Assembly: GCA_964276145.1 (NCBI GenBank)
Contig: CAXYDN010000003.1
Location: forward strand, 124,001-188,000
DNA from: SCGC-AAA076-P13 sp964276145
GTDB taxonomy: Bacteria > Pseudomonadota > Gammaproteobacteria > Magnimaribacterales > D2472
Length of the DNA: 64,000 bases
Direction of reading: 5' to 3'
Of the stretch, positions 51,419-60,337 are shown piece by piece (position 1 is the stretch's first letter; each line of letters starts with the position of its first letter). Below the pieces are notes generated by a model. The model worked only from the letters and a program-made list of their open reading frames with translations, did no database searches and was not told the origin of the DNA. A program made the position numbers and the translations under genes.

Positions 51419-51877
51419 ATGAAACTTATAGAAAAGTATATAAATTTTGTAGGTGAAAAAATTTCATACCTCATACCAATAATGGTTTTGTTGATGATTA
51501 TTGTGATTGTAAGCAGATATTTTTTCGGGGTTGGTCGAACTGATTTGCAAGAATTAGTTATGTATTTTCATGCTTTAGTTTTCTTAGGTTGTGCTGGCTA
51601 CGTAATGAATATGGATGAACATGTTCGTGTAGATATTTTTTATAGGAATGCATCGGATAAATATAAAAATCGTATTAACAGTATTTTTGGCCTTCTTTTT
51701 CTATTGCCAATAATAATTGTTACCTTCATATATTCGCTAGAAACTATTGAGGCATCATGGAAGATGAAAGAAGTTTCAACTGAAGCCGGCGGTTTGGCAT
51801 ATGTATTCATTCAAAAAACTTTCCTTATCTTATTTCCAATTACACTTGCATGGCTGCTCTTATTAACCAACTTCTAA
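51419..51877 (+). CDS. dctQ: TRAP transporter small permease DctQ, possibly frameshifted at the C-terminus
   Basis: A 152-residue protein with four membrane helices. It carries the DctQ hallmarks RYFFGVGRTDLQELVMYFHALVFLGCAGYVMNMDEHVRVDIFYRNAS and EVSTEAGGLAYVFIQKTFLILFP. The frame ends abruptly (LLLLTNF) inside helix 4. An alternative frame reads MAALINQLLKIKWK and stops at 51894, overlapping dctM by 10 bases. That would be a more natural basic tail. One missing base near 51850 would join them. Works with DctM; the substrate is unknown. Confidence 0.85.
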   Translation: MKLIEKYINFVGEKISYLIPIMVLLMIIVIVSRYFFGVGRTDLQELVMYFHALVFLGCAGYVMNMDEHVRVDIFYRNASDKYKNRINSIFGLLFLLPIIIVTFIYSLETIEASWKMKEVSTEAGGLAYVFIQKTFLILFPITLAWLLLLTNF

Positions 51878-51884
51878 AAATCAA

Positions 51885-53222
51885 ATGGAAATAATACCTT
51901 TATTGCTATTGGTTTTAGTTTGCTGCGCCCTGCTCTTTGGCTACCCAGTTGCATTTACTCTTTCCGGGGTTTCTATTTTATTTGCTCTTGTTTGTATTCC
52001 GCTTGGAATATTTGATGAATCTATCTTAAAAAGCATTCCTTTAAGAATAATTGGCATCATGAACAATGTGACTTTGCTTGCTGTTCCACTTTTTATTTTT
52101 ATGGGGACAGTCCTTGAGCGATCAGGTATTGCATCAAAGATGCTAGAAAATATGGCATTAGCCTTTAAAAATATTAGGGGTGGTTTGAGCATCTCTATTA
52201 TTGCGGTTGGCGCATTGTTAGCTGCAAGTACTGGAATAGTTGGAGCCACTGTTGTCACCATGGGTCTCATGTCCTTGCCCATTCTTATTCAGCAAGGCTA
52301 TAAAAAAGATTTTTCTTCCGGTCTTGTTGCGTCTACTGGGACTCTTGGTCAAATTATCCCTCCTTCAATTGCATTGGTGCTATTGGGAGATGTTATGTCT
52401 AATGCATATCAAAGAGCTCAAAATAATATGGGTATTTTCTCTCAAAAAACTGTAACAGTGGGAGATCTGTTTGTTGGAGCTATAGTGCCTGGCATAATGA
52501 TTTGTATCGGGTATCTTGCATATACTATTTACCAAAATAAGAAAAATCCAAATATTCTGTTCGAGCCTGAAGCAAGTTCTGCTTCATTGAAAGATATATT
52601 AAAAACTCTTGCTCTGCCTCTTTTGCTAATAATTTTAGTTTTAGGATCAATTATTGCAGGGATTGCTACTCCAACTGAAGCATCAGCTATTGGAGCAATG
52701 GGAGCTTTATTAATAGTCTTAATTAATGGAGGTCTGACTTTGAATTTTATAAAAGAGACAAGCCAAAAGACCGCAATCGTTTCTACTATGATTTTTACCA
52801 TCTTGATTGGGGCCTCAATCTTTTCCCTTATCTTTAGAGGCGTTGGAGGAGATGATTTAATTGATCTAATCTTTGGATCACTTCCTGGTGGGCCTTATAC
52901 AGCTCTTATATTTGTATTAATATTTGTTTTCTTGCTTGGCTTTATTCTAGATTTTATTGAAATTTGTTACGTTATCGTTCCTCTAGTTGCGCCACCATTA
53001 TTAATGATGGGCTTTGATCCGGTTTGGCTTGCAATACTTTTAGCTATAAACCTTCAAACCTCATTTTTAACTCCTCCGTTTGGTTTCTCTCTTTTCTATC
53101 TAAGAGGTGTTGCAGACGAATCAATAAGAACATCTGAGATATACCGAGGTGTCATGCCCTTTATTATGATTCAATTGCTCGTTTTGGTTGCGGTTCTTTT
53201 GGTGCCATTCTTGGTGCTATGA
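51885..53222 (+). CDS. dctM: TRAP transporter large permease DctM
   Basis: A 445-residue membrane protein with about 12 helices. Features are GYPVAFTLSGVSILFALV, LAVPLFIFMGTVLERSGIA, ASTGIVGATVVTMGLMSLPILI, SGLVASTGTLGQIIPPSIALVLLGD, GIATPTEASAIGAMGALL and LNLQTSFLTPPFGFSLFYLRG. It is the Na+-coupled transport subunit for an organic acid. The large insert with AYQRAQNNMG is seen in the mannitol/chloroaromatic-type subgroup. The matching DctP-like protein is encoded about 2.5 kb away on the other strand. Confidence 0.95.
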   Translation: MEIIPLLLLVLVCCALLFGYPVAFTLSGVSILFALVCIPLGIFDESILKSIPLRIIGIMNNVTLLAVPLFIFMGTVLERSGIASKMLENMALAFKNIRGGLSISIIAVGALLAASTGIVGATVVTMGLMSLPILIQQGYKKDFSSGLVASTGTLGQIIPPSIALVLLGDVMSNAYQRAQNNMGIFSQKTVTVGDLFVGAIVPGIMICIGYLAYTIYQNKKNPNILFEPEASSASLKDILKTLALPLLLIILVLGSIIAGIATPTEASAIGAMGALLIVLINGGLTLNFIKETSQKTAIVSTMIFTILIGASIFSLIFRGVGGDDLIDLIFGSLPGGPYTALIFVLIFVFLLGFILDFIEICYVIVPLVAPPLLMMGFDPVWLAILLAINLQTSFLTPPFGFSLFYLRGVADESIRTSEIYRGVMPFIMIQLLVLVAVLLVPFLVL

Positions 53223-53228
53223 CAAATT

Positions 53229-53729
53229 TTAAAGTTTGTAGATACTATCTAATAGTTCGATAGCAACTGAGTCGAAAGATCTTTTCCATGCTCCAGCAGT
53301 ATATCCTCCGCCTCCTTGAACAGACCTAGATGCTCTATGTTGTGAGACGGGTATATTGGTTTCATCATATAAAATAGCTTCTACATTGAGATAGGTCTCA
53401 CCCATTCCTGGTACAACCCATCTTAACCAAGCACTTCCTTCTTCGTAATCTCTAATATTTATATGAAGGGTATATTTCGGCAGATATTTATTATGAGTTT
53501 TTCTCTTACTTAGCTGATCATTGATACTTGATAACATCCTATTTTGGATATCGATATATAAATCACTATTATTACCAGTGCTTTCTTTTATAACTATTTT
53601 TCCAATTGTGAAATCTTTTTTATATCCAGCCGGATTAATAATTTCTCTAGTTGATGATGTGCTGCAAGAAATGATAAATAATAGAACAAAAAAACTAGTT
53701 AGATTCTTAATTCTAAAAATACCTTTCAT
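53229..53729 (-). CDS. DUF4410-like lipoprotein
   Basis: A 166-residue protein with a lipoprotein signal (FVLLFIISC, lipobox Cys22). Its ending GGGGYTAGAWKRSFDSVAIELLD and the central TLHINIRDYEEGSAWLRWVVPGMG recall DUF4410 proteins of unknown function. The ATG directly follows a hairpin and a T-rich tract, so no normal Shine-Dalgarno exists. It ends 6 bases from the convergent dctM. Confidence 0.7.
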   Translation of the reverse strand: MKGIFRIKNLTSFFVLLFIISCSTSSTREIINPAGYKKDFTIGKIVIKESTGNNSDLYIDIQNRMLSSINDQLSKRKTHNKYLPKYTLHINIRDYEEGSAWLRWVVPGMGETYLNVEAILYDETNIPVSQHRASRSVQGGGGYTAGAWKRSFDSVAIELLDSIYKL

Positions 53730-53734
53730 AAAAT

Positions 53735-53763
53735 AAAAAGATGCTATTTAATAGCATCTTTTT
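53735..53763 (-). terminator. Intrinsic terminator abutting the DUF4410 start
   Basis: AAAAAGATGCTAT and ATAGCATCTTTTT form a perfect 13-bp inverted repeat around TTA. On the minus strand, five T, an A and four more T follow the GC-containing stem and run into the DUF4410 ATG at 53729. It should end the message of the upstream lipoprotein gene. The symmetrical A/T flanks could also work on the plus strand. Confidence 0.75.
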
Positions 53764-53775
53764 AATTATTTAATA

Positions 53776-54102
53776 TTAATTATCGCCTAAGCATTTACCT
53801 GAATATATTCTATTCAAATGAGCTATTCTGTCATTAACAGATGAAGCATTTTTCTTTGACTGGTTTTCATTAACAATAATTCCAGGCCAGAAGAATATTC
53901 CTAAGGCAACATTTTTTCCAGTAAGACCTGAGTCATCTTTAGCATCTTCAAATTTTGCTCCAAGACCTGCTAACTCAAATTTTAATTGCTCGCAATTTTT
54001 AGACTCGTCATCATACTGAGCAACCATAACCTGTTGATCAGATACGCATGCAGAAAAAATAAAAGTTACAGCAAAAGCTGCTAATATATTTTTTTTATTC
54101 AT
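53776..54102 (-). CDS. Small lipoprotein of unknown function
   Basis: A 108-residue protein with a lipoprotein signal (MNKKNILAAFAVTFIFSAC, lipobox Cys19). The mature part has Cys in NCEQLKFELAGLGAKFED and SGKCLGDN that may pair. The hydrophobic stretch KNVALGIFFWPGIIV resembles the short membrane-proximal segments of small lipoproteins annotated only as hypothetical. AGGGAAATTATT precedes the ATG. A terminator follows directly. The 77 bases upstream to lipA hold only an AT-rich run. Confidence 0.65.
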   Translation of the reverse strand: MNKKNILAAFAVTFIFSACVSDQQVMVAQYDDESKNCEQLKFELAGLGAKFEDAKDDSGLTGKNVALGIFFWPGIIVNENQSKKNASSVNDRIAHLNRIYSGKCLGDN

Positions 54103-54179
54103 AATAATTTCCCTATTTAATTCAAACTTAAGTATCTAATATATATATATATTTTGCAAATATATACTTTTTGGAAAAC

Positions 54180-55109
54180 TTATAGTCCAGCGTTATTTTT
54201 TTCTAATGCTCTCTCAGCTCTATAGCTGGATCTGACCATAGGTCCTGAAACAACTTCAAGGAATCCTTTTTTAAGTCCTATTACTCTATAAGCCTCAAAC
54301 TCTTCTGGAGTTACCCATCTTTCTATAGGAAGGTGATTTAAAGTTGGTCTCAAGTACTGACCAATTGTAAGAATATCAACTTTATTTTTTATAAGATCAT
54401 CCATGGTCTGTTCTATTTCTTTATCGGTCTCACCAAGACCCAGAATAAGACTTGTTTTTGTTAATACCTTAGGAGTTTATTCTTTTTGATTCAGCAAGAA
54501 CATCTAAAGTCTGTTGGTAACCCGCTCTTATATCTCTTACTGGATGTGTTAGTCGTTCAACAGTTTCAATATTTTGAGCAAAGACTTCTAGACCACAATT
54601 CACAATGGTATCTATAGATGATGACAGCCCCTTGAAATCAGGTGTTAGAGCTTCAACTGCTGTTCCAGGATTTAAATCTTTAATGAGCTTAACGGTATCA
54701 GCAAAATGCTTAGCACCTCCATCAGGAAGATCATCTCTGTTTACTGAGGTAAGCACCACATATTTGAGTTTCATGATTTCAACTGCTTTTGCAGTATTTA
54801 GGGGCTCATCTTGATCTAAGCCAGCCCTTGAGGATTGCCCGTATCTACCGAACAAAACTTACATGCTCTTGTACAGACTGAACCCATAAGCATAAAAGTT
54901 GCCGTGCCAGCTGACCAGCACTCAGAGATATTAGGACAATGTGCTTCTTCGCAAACTGTATTAAGTCTTTTTTCTGAAACTTGGCTTTTTATCTTATGAA
55001 AATTAGGATTGAATTGAGCTTTAACTTTAAGCCATTCAGGTTTTTTTAAGTTAGGTATATGAGAGTACTGATTGCCCTTCTGGCCATTTTTAACTAGCCT
55101 TAACCCCAT
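54180..55109 (-). CDS. lipA: Lipoyl synthase, broken by apparent indels
   Basis: A radical SAM enzyme that inserts sulfur into octanoyl groups. In three frames I read: AHCPNISECWSAGTATFMLMGSVCTRACKFC, with the auxiliary and CxxxCxxC cluster Cys; then LDQDEPLNTAKAVEIMKLKYVVLTSVNRDDL to ESKRIN; then VLTKTSLILGLGETDKE to GPMVRSSYRAERALEKNNAG. Two surplus bases near 54823-54832 would restore the conserved GWLD. One near 54471-54475 restores INPKVLTKTS. With all three removed, 308 residues result, normal for LipA. As written it could not make a full protein. Confidence 0.88.
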
Positions 55110-55148
55110 CTCTATTAATAATTTTTTGTGTTGGAATAATCTCCATAT

Positions 55149-55751
55149 CTAGAATATAGGCTCTAAAAGTTCAATTGCAAGGCGCTCAACATCTTTAATA
55201 GTTACCTGATTATTCAATTCTTTGATTTGAGTTACCTCAAGTCCTTGATAGCCACACGGGTTTATATAACCAAAAGGGGTAAGATCCATATCAACATTGA
55301 TGCTAATCCCATGATAGGTTTTGCCTTTAGAAATTCTAAGGCCAATAGAAGCAATTTTTTTTTCATTTACATAGACTCCTGGTGCGCCATCTATAAATTT
55401 CGAGTCTATTGAGTATTCTTTAAGAAGTGATTTAGTAAATTCTTGAAGAGACTTAACAAGAGTTTTTGGGCCCAGTTTTGATCTCTTCACATCAATCATA
55501 AAGTAAATAACTAATTGTCCAGGCCCATGGTAGGTTACTTCTCCGCCCCGGTCAGACTGAACAACTGGAATATCTTTAGCATTTAAAATATGTTTTTGAT
55601 CAGCAGCAGTCCCCAAGGTAAAAACTGGTAGGTGTTCTAAAAACCATATTTCATTTTTAAAATCTTCTTTTCTTATGTGTGACTTCATTGACTGCCATGT
55701 ATCATCATAGTCACGAAGGCCAAGAGATTTAAAAGTTAGGTTTTCTGACAC
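55149..55751 (-). CDS. lipB: Octanoyl-[acyl-carrier-protein]-protein transferase
   Basis: A 200-residue enzyme that moves octanoate from ACP to lipoyl domains; LipA then adds sulfur. It shows SDRGGEVTYHGPGQLVIYFMID, the catalytic Lys in KIASIGLRISKGKTYHGISINVD and the Cys in INPCGYQGL. Translation probably starts at GTG 55751, which shares its first G with the dctP stop TAG. It lies 39 bases upstream of lipA. Confidence 0.94.
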   Translation of the reverse strand: MSENLTFKSLGLRDYDDTWQSMKSHIRKEDFKNEIWFLEHLPVFTLGTAADQKHILNAKDIPVVQSDRGGEVTYHGPGQLVIYFMIDVKRSKLGPKTLVKSLQEFTKSLLKEYSIDSKFIDGAPGVYVNEKKIASIGLRISKGKTYHGISINVDMDLTPFGYINPCGYQGLEVTQIKELNNQVTIKDVERLAIELLEPIF

Positions 55752-56839
55752 TACTTATTTCTAGACTCAATGAATGCGTCTTCAGATATTTCATGATATG
55801 CAGATACATTCTTTTTAAATTCTGAATAGGAGTCATAGACCCTTCCAATAACTTCATCTTCTTTAGCCAAGTCGTCTAATATTTTTTCTGATATTACTCT
55901 AAACTCTTCTATTACATCATTTGGTAATTTTCTTAGCTCAACACCGTGAACATCAATTAATTCTGTAAGGGCTTGATTATTTCTGGCTAAATACTCATCA
56001 AGAGTATCTTGGTTTACAGCTTTAGTAGCGGTCTCAATAATAACTTGAAGATGTTTAGGAAGGCTGTTCCAGGCATCTATATTAATTAATAGTTCTAACA
56101 TTGGTCCTGGCTCATGCCATCCTGGGTAATAGTAGTATTTTGCTGCCTGATGAAAACCAAAAGTTAGGTCATTATATGGCCCGACCCATTCTGTTGCATC
56201 TATGACGCCTGTTTGTAGTGCGGTAAATAACTCTCCTCCAGGAAGCGTTACTGGTATTCCTCCGGCTTCTTTGAGAACTTCTCCCCCGATGCCTGGAATA
56301 CGCATTTTTAAGCCTTTGATATCTTCTAGAGAGTTAATTTCTTTATTGAACCAACCAAACATTTGAGTTCCTGTGTTTCCTGCAGGAATAGGATAGATGT
56401 TAAACGGTTCATATATTTCTCTCCAAAGCTCTAAGCCACCGCCTCTATTAACCCATGCATTAATTTCATCTGCGGTTAATCCAAAAGGCACACTCGTAAA
56501 AAATTGAGCTGCAGGGACTTTACCTTTCCAAAAATATCCTCCGCTATGCCCCATTTGATGTGAGCCACTTGATACAGCATCAAATACTCCAAATGCAGGA
56601 ACTTGTTCTCCAGCTCCGTATACTGTTATTTTCATCTGACCATTACTCATTTCTTCAACTAAGTCAGCTATTCTTTCAGGAGCCATGCCAAGACCTGGAT
56701 AGTTTTTAGGCCATGAAGTAACAAGCCTCCATTCGTATTTCTTTTGCTCTTCTGACTGAGAAGAGCCATCAGAAATATTACTATCTGAACATCCAATTAA
56801 AAAGTTAACAGTTAATATTGATAATAAAAATTTTCTCAT
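55751..56839 (-). CDS. dctP: TRAP transporter substrate-binding protein DctP
   Basis: A 362-residue lipoprotein-type binding protein. The signal MRKFLLSILTVNFLIGC ends in a lipobox Cys17. The mature part has YEWRLVTSWPKNYPGLGMAPERIADLVEEMSNGQMKITVYGAGE, IKGLKMRIPGIGGEVLKEAGGIPVTLPGGELFTALQTGVIDATEWVGPYND and a C-terminal DctP lobe. It resembles the group binding 2-oxo/aromatic acids with dimeric subunits. The ATG overlaps the true uvrD stop in TAATG. The cognate DctQM genes lie about 2.5 kb away, inverted. Confidence 0.92.
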   Translation of the reverse strand: MRKFLLSILTVNFLIGCSDSNISDGSSQSEEQKKYEWRLVTSWPKNYPGLGMAPERIADLVEEMSNGQMKITVYGAGEQVPAFGVFDAVSSGSHQMGHSGGYFWKGKVPAAQFFTSVPFGLTADEINAWVNRGGGLELWREIYEPFNIYPIPAGNTGTQMFGWFNKEINSLEDIKGLKMRIPGIGGEVLKEAGGIPVTLPGGELFTALQTGVIDATEWVGPYNDLTFGFHQAAKYYYYPGWHEPGPMLELLINIDAWNSLPKHLQVIIETATKAVNQDTLDEYLARNNQALTELIDVHGVELRKLPNDVIEEFRVISEKILDDLAKEDEVIGRVYDSYSEFKKNVSAYHEISEDAFIESRNK

Positions 56840-59014
56840 TACATTTTCTCTAAGTTTGCATAGGCCATAACCAGCCATTTTGTTCCTGCTTTGATTAAAA
56901 TTAACCTGAACTCTGGCTGCCTCTCCTGAGCCCTCGTAATTTAAGACCACACCTTCTCCAAATTTCTTATGGAGAACTCTTTGGCCCAATGAAATCCCAA
57001 TCTCATCTTCAAACTCAAGCTTTGTTTCACTAAAGTCTTTTCTATTATAAGGGATATGAGTCTGTGCTCGAGGTCTTATCTCATCAATAAGATTTTTTGG
57101 GATTTCTTTTAAAAACCTTGAAGGAGGATTAAAAGTATCAGACCCATGAAGTCTTCTTGATTCAGCATGGGTTATATATAATTTTTCCATAGCTCTTGTT
57201 ATGCCTACGTAACATAGTCTTCTCTCCTCTTGCAGTTGAGCAGGATTTTCCATCGACCTTCCATGAGGAAAAAGACTTTCTTCAAGTCCTGTCATTAAGA
57301 CGAGCTTGAATTCTAAGCCTTTGGCAGAATGAAGAGTCATTAGTTGCGCAGCATCATCATGCTCTGAAGCTTGTCGATCTCCAGAATCTAAAGAAATCAT
57401 ATCTAAGTATTGCTCTGCAATTTCTTTATTTGTTTTGTCTTCTCTAATACTTTGTTCAAAATTGGTAGTTGCTGAAACAAGCTCTTCTAAATTTTCTACT
57501 CTTGTTTTACCCTTTTCACCTGGCTCTTTTGCATGATATGCAACTAGACCAGATGTTTTGATTATCTCTTCCATTAAATCAGATAAAGGGTTTTCTTCTA
57601 TAAATTCTTTACATCTAGAAATAAACTCAAGATAAGATTTTAATCCAGCCCCACCTCTACCAGATATAGATCCATCGTCTATTAATTTAGCAGAAGCCTT
57701 TATATATGAAATATTATATTGATTGGCAGCAGCTCTAATTTTTGCCAATGTTTTTTCACCAACACCTCTGGTGGGATTTGAAATTGACCTTTCAAAAGCT
57801 GGATTATCAGAATTATTAAAAATAATCTTTAGGTAAGCTATGGCATTCTTGATTTCCATTCGCTCATAGAATCTTTGGCCTCCATAAATTCTATATGGAA
57901 TGTTTGATCGTAATAAAGCTTCTTCCAGAGCTCTTGATTGAGCATTCGATCTATAAAGGACAGCAGCATCTTCATACATCTCACCTTTATTCATCCAGTC
58001 TTTTAAGATATCTGCAACAAACCTTGCTTCATCTTGTTCATTGTAGGCTTGATATAAAATTATTTGCTCGCCTTCAAGCTTTTCTGTCCATAGATTCTTG
58101 CCTAGCCTGTCTGTATTATTTTCTATTAATGCGTTAGCAGCGCCTAAGATGATATTTGTAGATCTATAATTTTGCTCTAGTCTGACAATCTCTGTATTTT
58201 TAAATGTTTTGGTAAAAGAATCTACATTTTCAACCTTTGCGCCTCTCCATCCATATATAGATTGATCATCATCTCCAACAGCAGTAATAGACGTTTGATC
58301 AGATGCTATTTCTAACAACCAGTTATATTGAATAGTATTGGTATCTTGAAACTCATCAACCAAAATAGATTTAAATCTTGAATGAAAAAATGCTCTTACA
58401 AACTCATTGTCTCTTACGACTTCAAAAGATCTTAAAAGAAGTTCTCCAAAGTCTACAAGATTGTCACGAATACATGTTTTTTCATATTCCTTATAAACTT
58501 TATTAATATTTTCTTGAAAGTAATCGCCCTTATCGTCAACTAAATTACTTCTAAAACCTTCATCCTTCCATGCATTAATTTGCCACTGTGTCTGACGGGA
58601 GGGCCATACTGATTCATCAAAACCTAGCTCTTTAGATATCCTTTTAATAATTCTTAATTGATCATCTGAATCTAAAATTGTGAACCCGCTGCTAAGACTG
58701 GCTTCCTTGTGAAATCTTTTAAGCATTCTATGAGCTAGCCCATGGAAGGTACCAACCCAACCATCCATCATTGGTGCTTCAAGCAATTCTTCAATTCGCG
58801 ATCTCATCTCAAGAGCCGCTTTGTTGGTAAATGTAACAGCCATAATAGAGCCTGGATTTCTTTTAAGAGCCTCAACCTCCCAAGCTATTTTATGAACCAA
58901 TACTCTAGTTTTTCCTGAACCAGCACCCGCAAGAACCATCAAATGCTGTTTTTCAGAAGTGACAGCCTCTCGTTGCTGATCATTCAGATGGTCTAAAATG
59001 TGAGATACGTCCAT
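56839..59014 (-). CDS. uvrD: DNA helicase II (UvrD), C-terminus frameshifted
   Basis: A superfamily 1A 3'-5' helicase in repair. Motifs: Q-motif LNDQQREAV, Walker A LAGAGSGKTRVL, VTFTNKAA, DEFQDTN, GDDDQSIYGWRGA, motif IV EQNYRST, LMTLHSAKGLEF, EERRLCYVGITRA. The end shows LGQRVLHKKFGEGVVLNYEGSGEAARVQVNFNQ. There the frame slips. Another frame reads GTKWLVMAYANLEKM and stops at 56839-56841, the usual UvrD end. One surplus A at about 56890-56892 explains it. Without that correction the ORF reads on into dctP as a false 1087-residue fusion. Confidence 0.92.
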
Positions 59015-59056
59015 TTAGGGATTCATTTTTTTGCTTAAGAGGGATATTCTAACCCT

Positions 59057-59899
59057 ATGCCAACAAAATTATTGAGACAAATTAAAAATACTCTTCCTGA
59101 ATTAAGGAAATCAGAGAAATTAGTAGCTGATTTTGTTCTTAAAGATCCTAAATCTGTAGTTACCATGAAAACTGCTGAAGCCTCATCAGCTATAGGTATT
59201 AGCGAGCCAACCTTAATTAGGTTTTGCAAAGCACTAGGTTTCTCAGGTTATCAAGAATTTAAAATTAATCTTTCTCAACAATTAGCAGCTGATGATTACT
59301 TTGTAATGTATGAAATAGAAGAAGACGATAGTATTCATGAGTTATGTGAAAAGGTTTTTGATACTACTATCAGTGAGATATTAAATGTAAGGTCTCAAAT
59401 TGATCAAGATATACTTGAATCAGCTATTGAAGCATTGGCTAATGCACAAAGAGTTGAGGTCTATGCATTTGGCGGTTCAGCTCCTGTGGCGATGGATGCA
59501 CAACATAAATTTTTTAGATTAAAAATATCATCATCATTTATCTCGGATCCTCATATTCAGTTAATGTCAGCCAATTCTCTATCTAAAAATGACGTGGTCC
59601 TAGCTATATCTCAATCAGGCACCACTTCGGCTTTAATTGATAGCGTTAAAATTGTTAGGAAATCTGGAGTAAAAGTGATTGGAATAATGCCAGAAAATTC
59701 CCCTTTAGCTAATATTTGTGACTACCCTATTAGCATAAATATTGGTGATAATTTTAGGATCACTAAGCCTCATACATCAAGAATAGCCTACACTGCAGTT
59801 ATTGATGTTATGACTATGGGTATTGCTCAGTTGAAGCCAGAAGCCCAAGAGCACTTATATAATATAGTTGATAGTCAAAGGTCTTTAAAAATAAAATAA
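59057..59899 (+). CDS. hexR: HexR-like MurR/RpiR-family transcriptional regulator
   Basis: A 280-residue regulator. The N-terminal HTH_6 domain has LRKSEKLVADFVLKDPKSVVTMKTAEASSAIGISEPTLIRFCKALGFSGYQEFK. The C-terminal SIS sugar-phosphate domain has EVYAFGGSAPVAMDAQHKFFRL and LAISQSGTTSALIDS. These blocks match HexR, which controls central sugar metabolism. No sugar gene is adjacent. It is divergent from uvrD with 42 bases between, and it ends 12 bases before the MazG-like gene. Confidence 0.88.
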   Translation: MPTKLLRQIKNTLPELRKSEKLVADFVLKDPKSVVTMKTAEASSAIGISEPTLIRFCKALGFSGYQEFKINLSQQLAADDYFVMYEIEEDDSIHELCEKVFDTTISEILNVRSQIDQDILESAIEALANAQRVEVYAFGGSAPVAMDAQHKFFRLKISSSFISDPHIQLMSANSLSKNDVVLAISQSGTTSALIDSVKIVRKSGVKVIGIMPENSPLANICDYPISINIGDNFRITKPHTSRIAYTAVIDVMTMGIAQLKPEAQEHLYNIVDSQRSLKIK

Positions 59900-59911
59900 T
59901 AGGAGATATTA

Positions 59912-60328
59912 ATGAGTCAAGAAGTAAAAGATTTTTTTGCAACATACAGTGATTTTGTAACTAAAGTAACTAGCGAGCCAAGTTTAGACATAGAAGCTCT
60001 AAAAAAAAGCATGGATGAAATTGAATCAAATTCATCAATTGAAATGCCTAGATTATTAACTGCTGCATTGGGGCTAGGTAGTGAAACTGGTGAATTTGTA
60101 GAAATAGTAAAAAAAATGGTCCTCCAGGGGAAACCAGCATCAGAAGATAATATCTTTCATATGAAAAGAGAGTTGGGTGACATAATGTGGTATTGGACAA
60201 CAGCATGTGCATCTCTCGGTCTGGATCCTTTTGAAGTCATAAACGAAAACCAAAAGAAGCTAGAAGCAAGATATGGTGAAAAATTTGAAGTTCAAAGAAG
60301 TGAAGTTAGAAAAGAGGGAGACCTATAA
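59912..60328 (+). CDS. MazG-like nucleotide pyrophosphohydrolase
   Basis: A 138-residue all-alpha NTP pyrophosphatase-like protein. Metal ligands are expected in ALGLGSETGEFVEIVKK (ExxE) and MKRELGDIMWYWTTACASLG (ExxD). The N-terminal helix is charged. It differs from full MazG in having one domain and would hydrolyse (d)NTPs or modified nucleotides. AGGAGA lies 6 bases before the ATG. Co-directional with hexR. Confidence 0.83.
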   Translation: MSQEVKDFFATYSDFVTKVTSEPSLDIEALKKSMDEIESNSSIEMPRLLTAALGLGSETGEFVEIVKKMVLQGKPASEDNIFHMKRELGDIMWYWTTACASLGLDPFEVINENQKKLEARYGEKFEVQRSEVRKEGDL

Positions 60329-60337
60329 TCCTAAAGA

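Noticed and set aside
52529..52801. Antisense 90-residue ORF inside dctM
   Set aside because: Shadow of a hydrophobic transporter gene; no domain, no ribosome site.
54139..54154. TA-dinucleotide run as a regulatory or recombination element
   Set aside because: A short AT run is expected in such AT-rich DNA and has no paired partner.
55751..59014. A single 1087-residue UvrD-DctP fusion protein
   Set aside because: The helicase end is restored in another frame with a stop overlapping the DctP ATG, and DctP has its own lipoprotein signal. The fusion comes from one surplus base.
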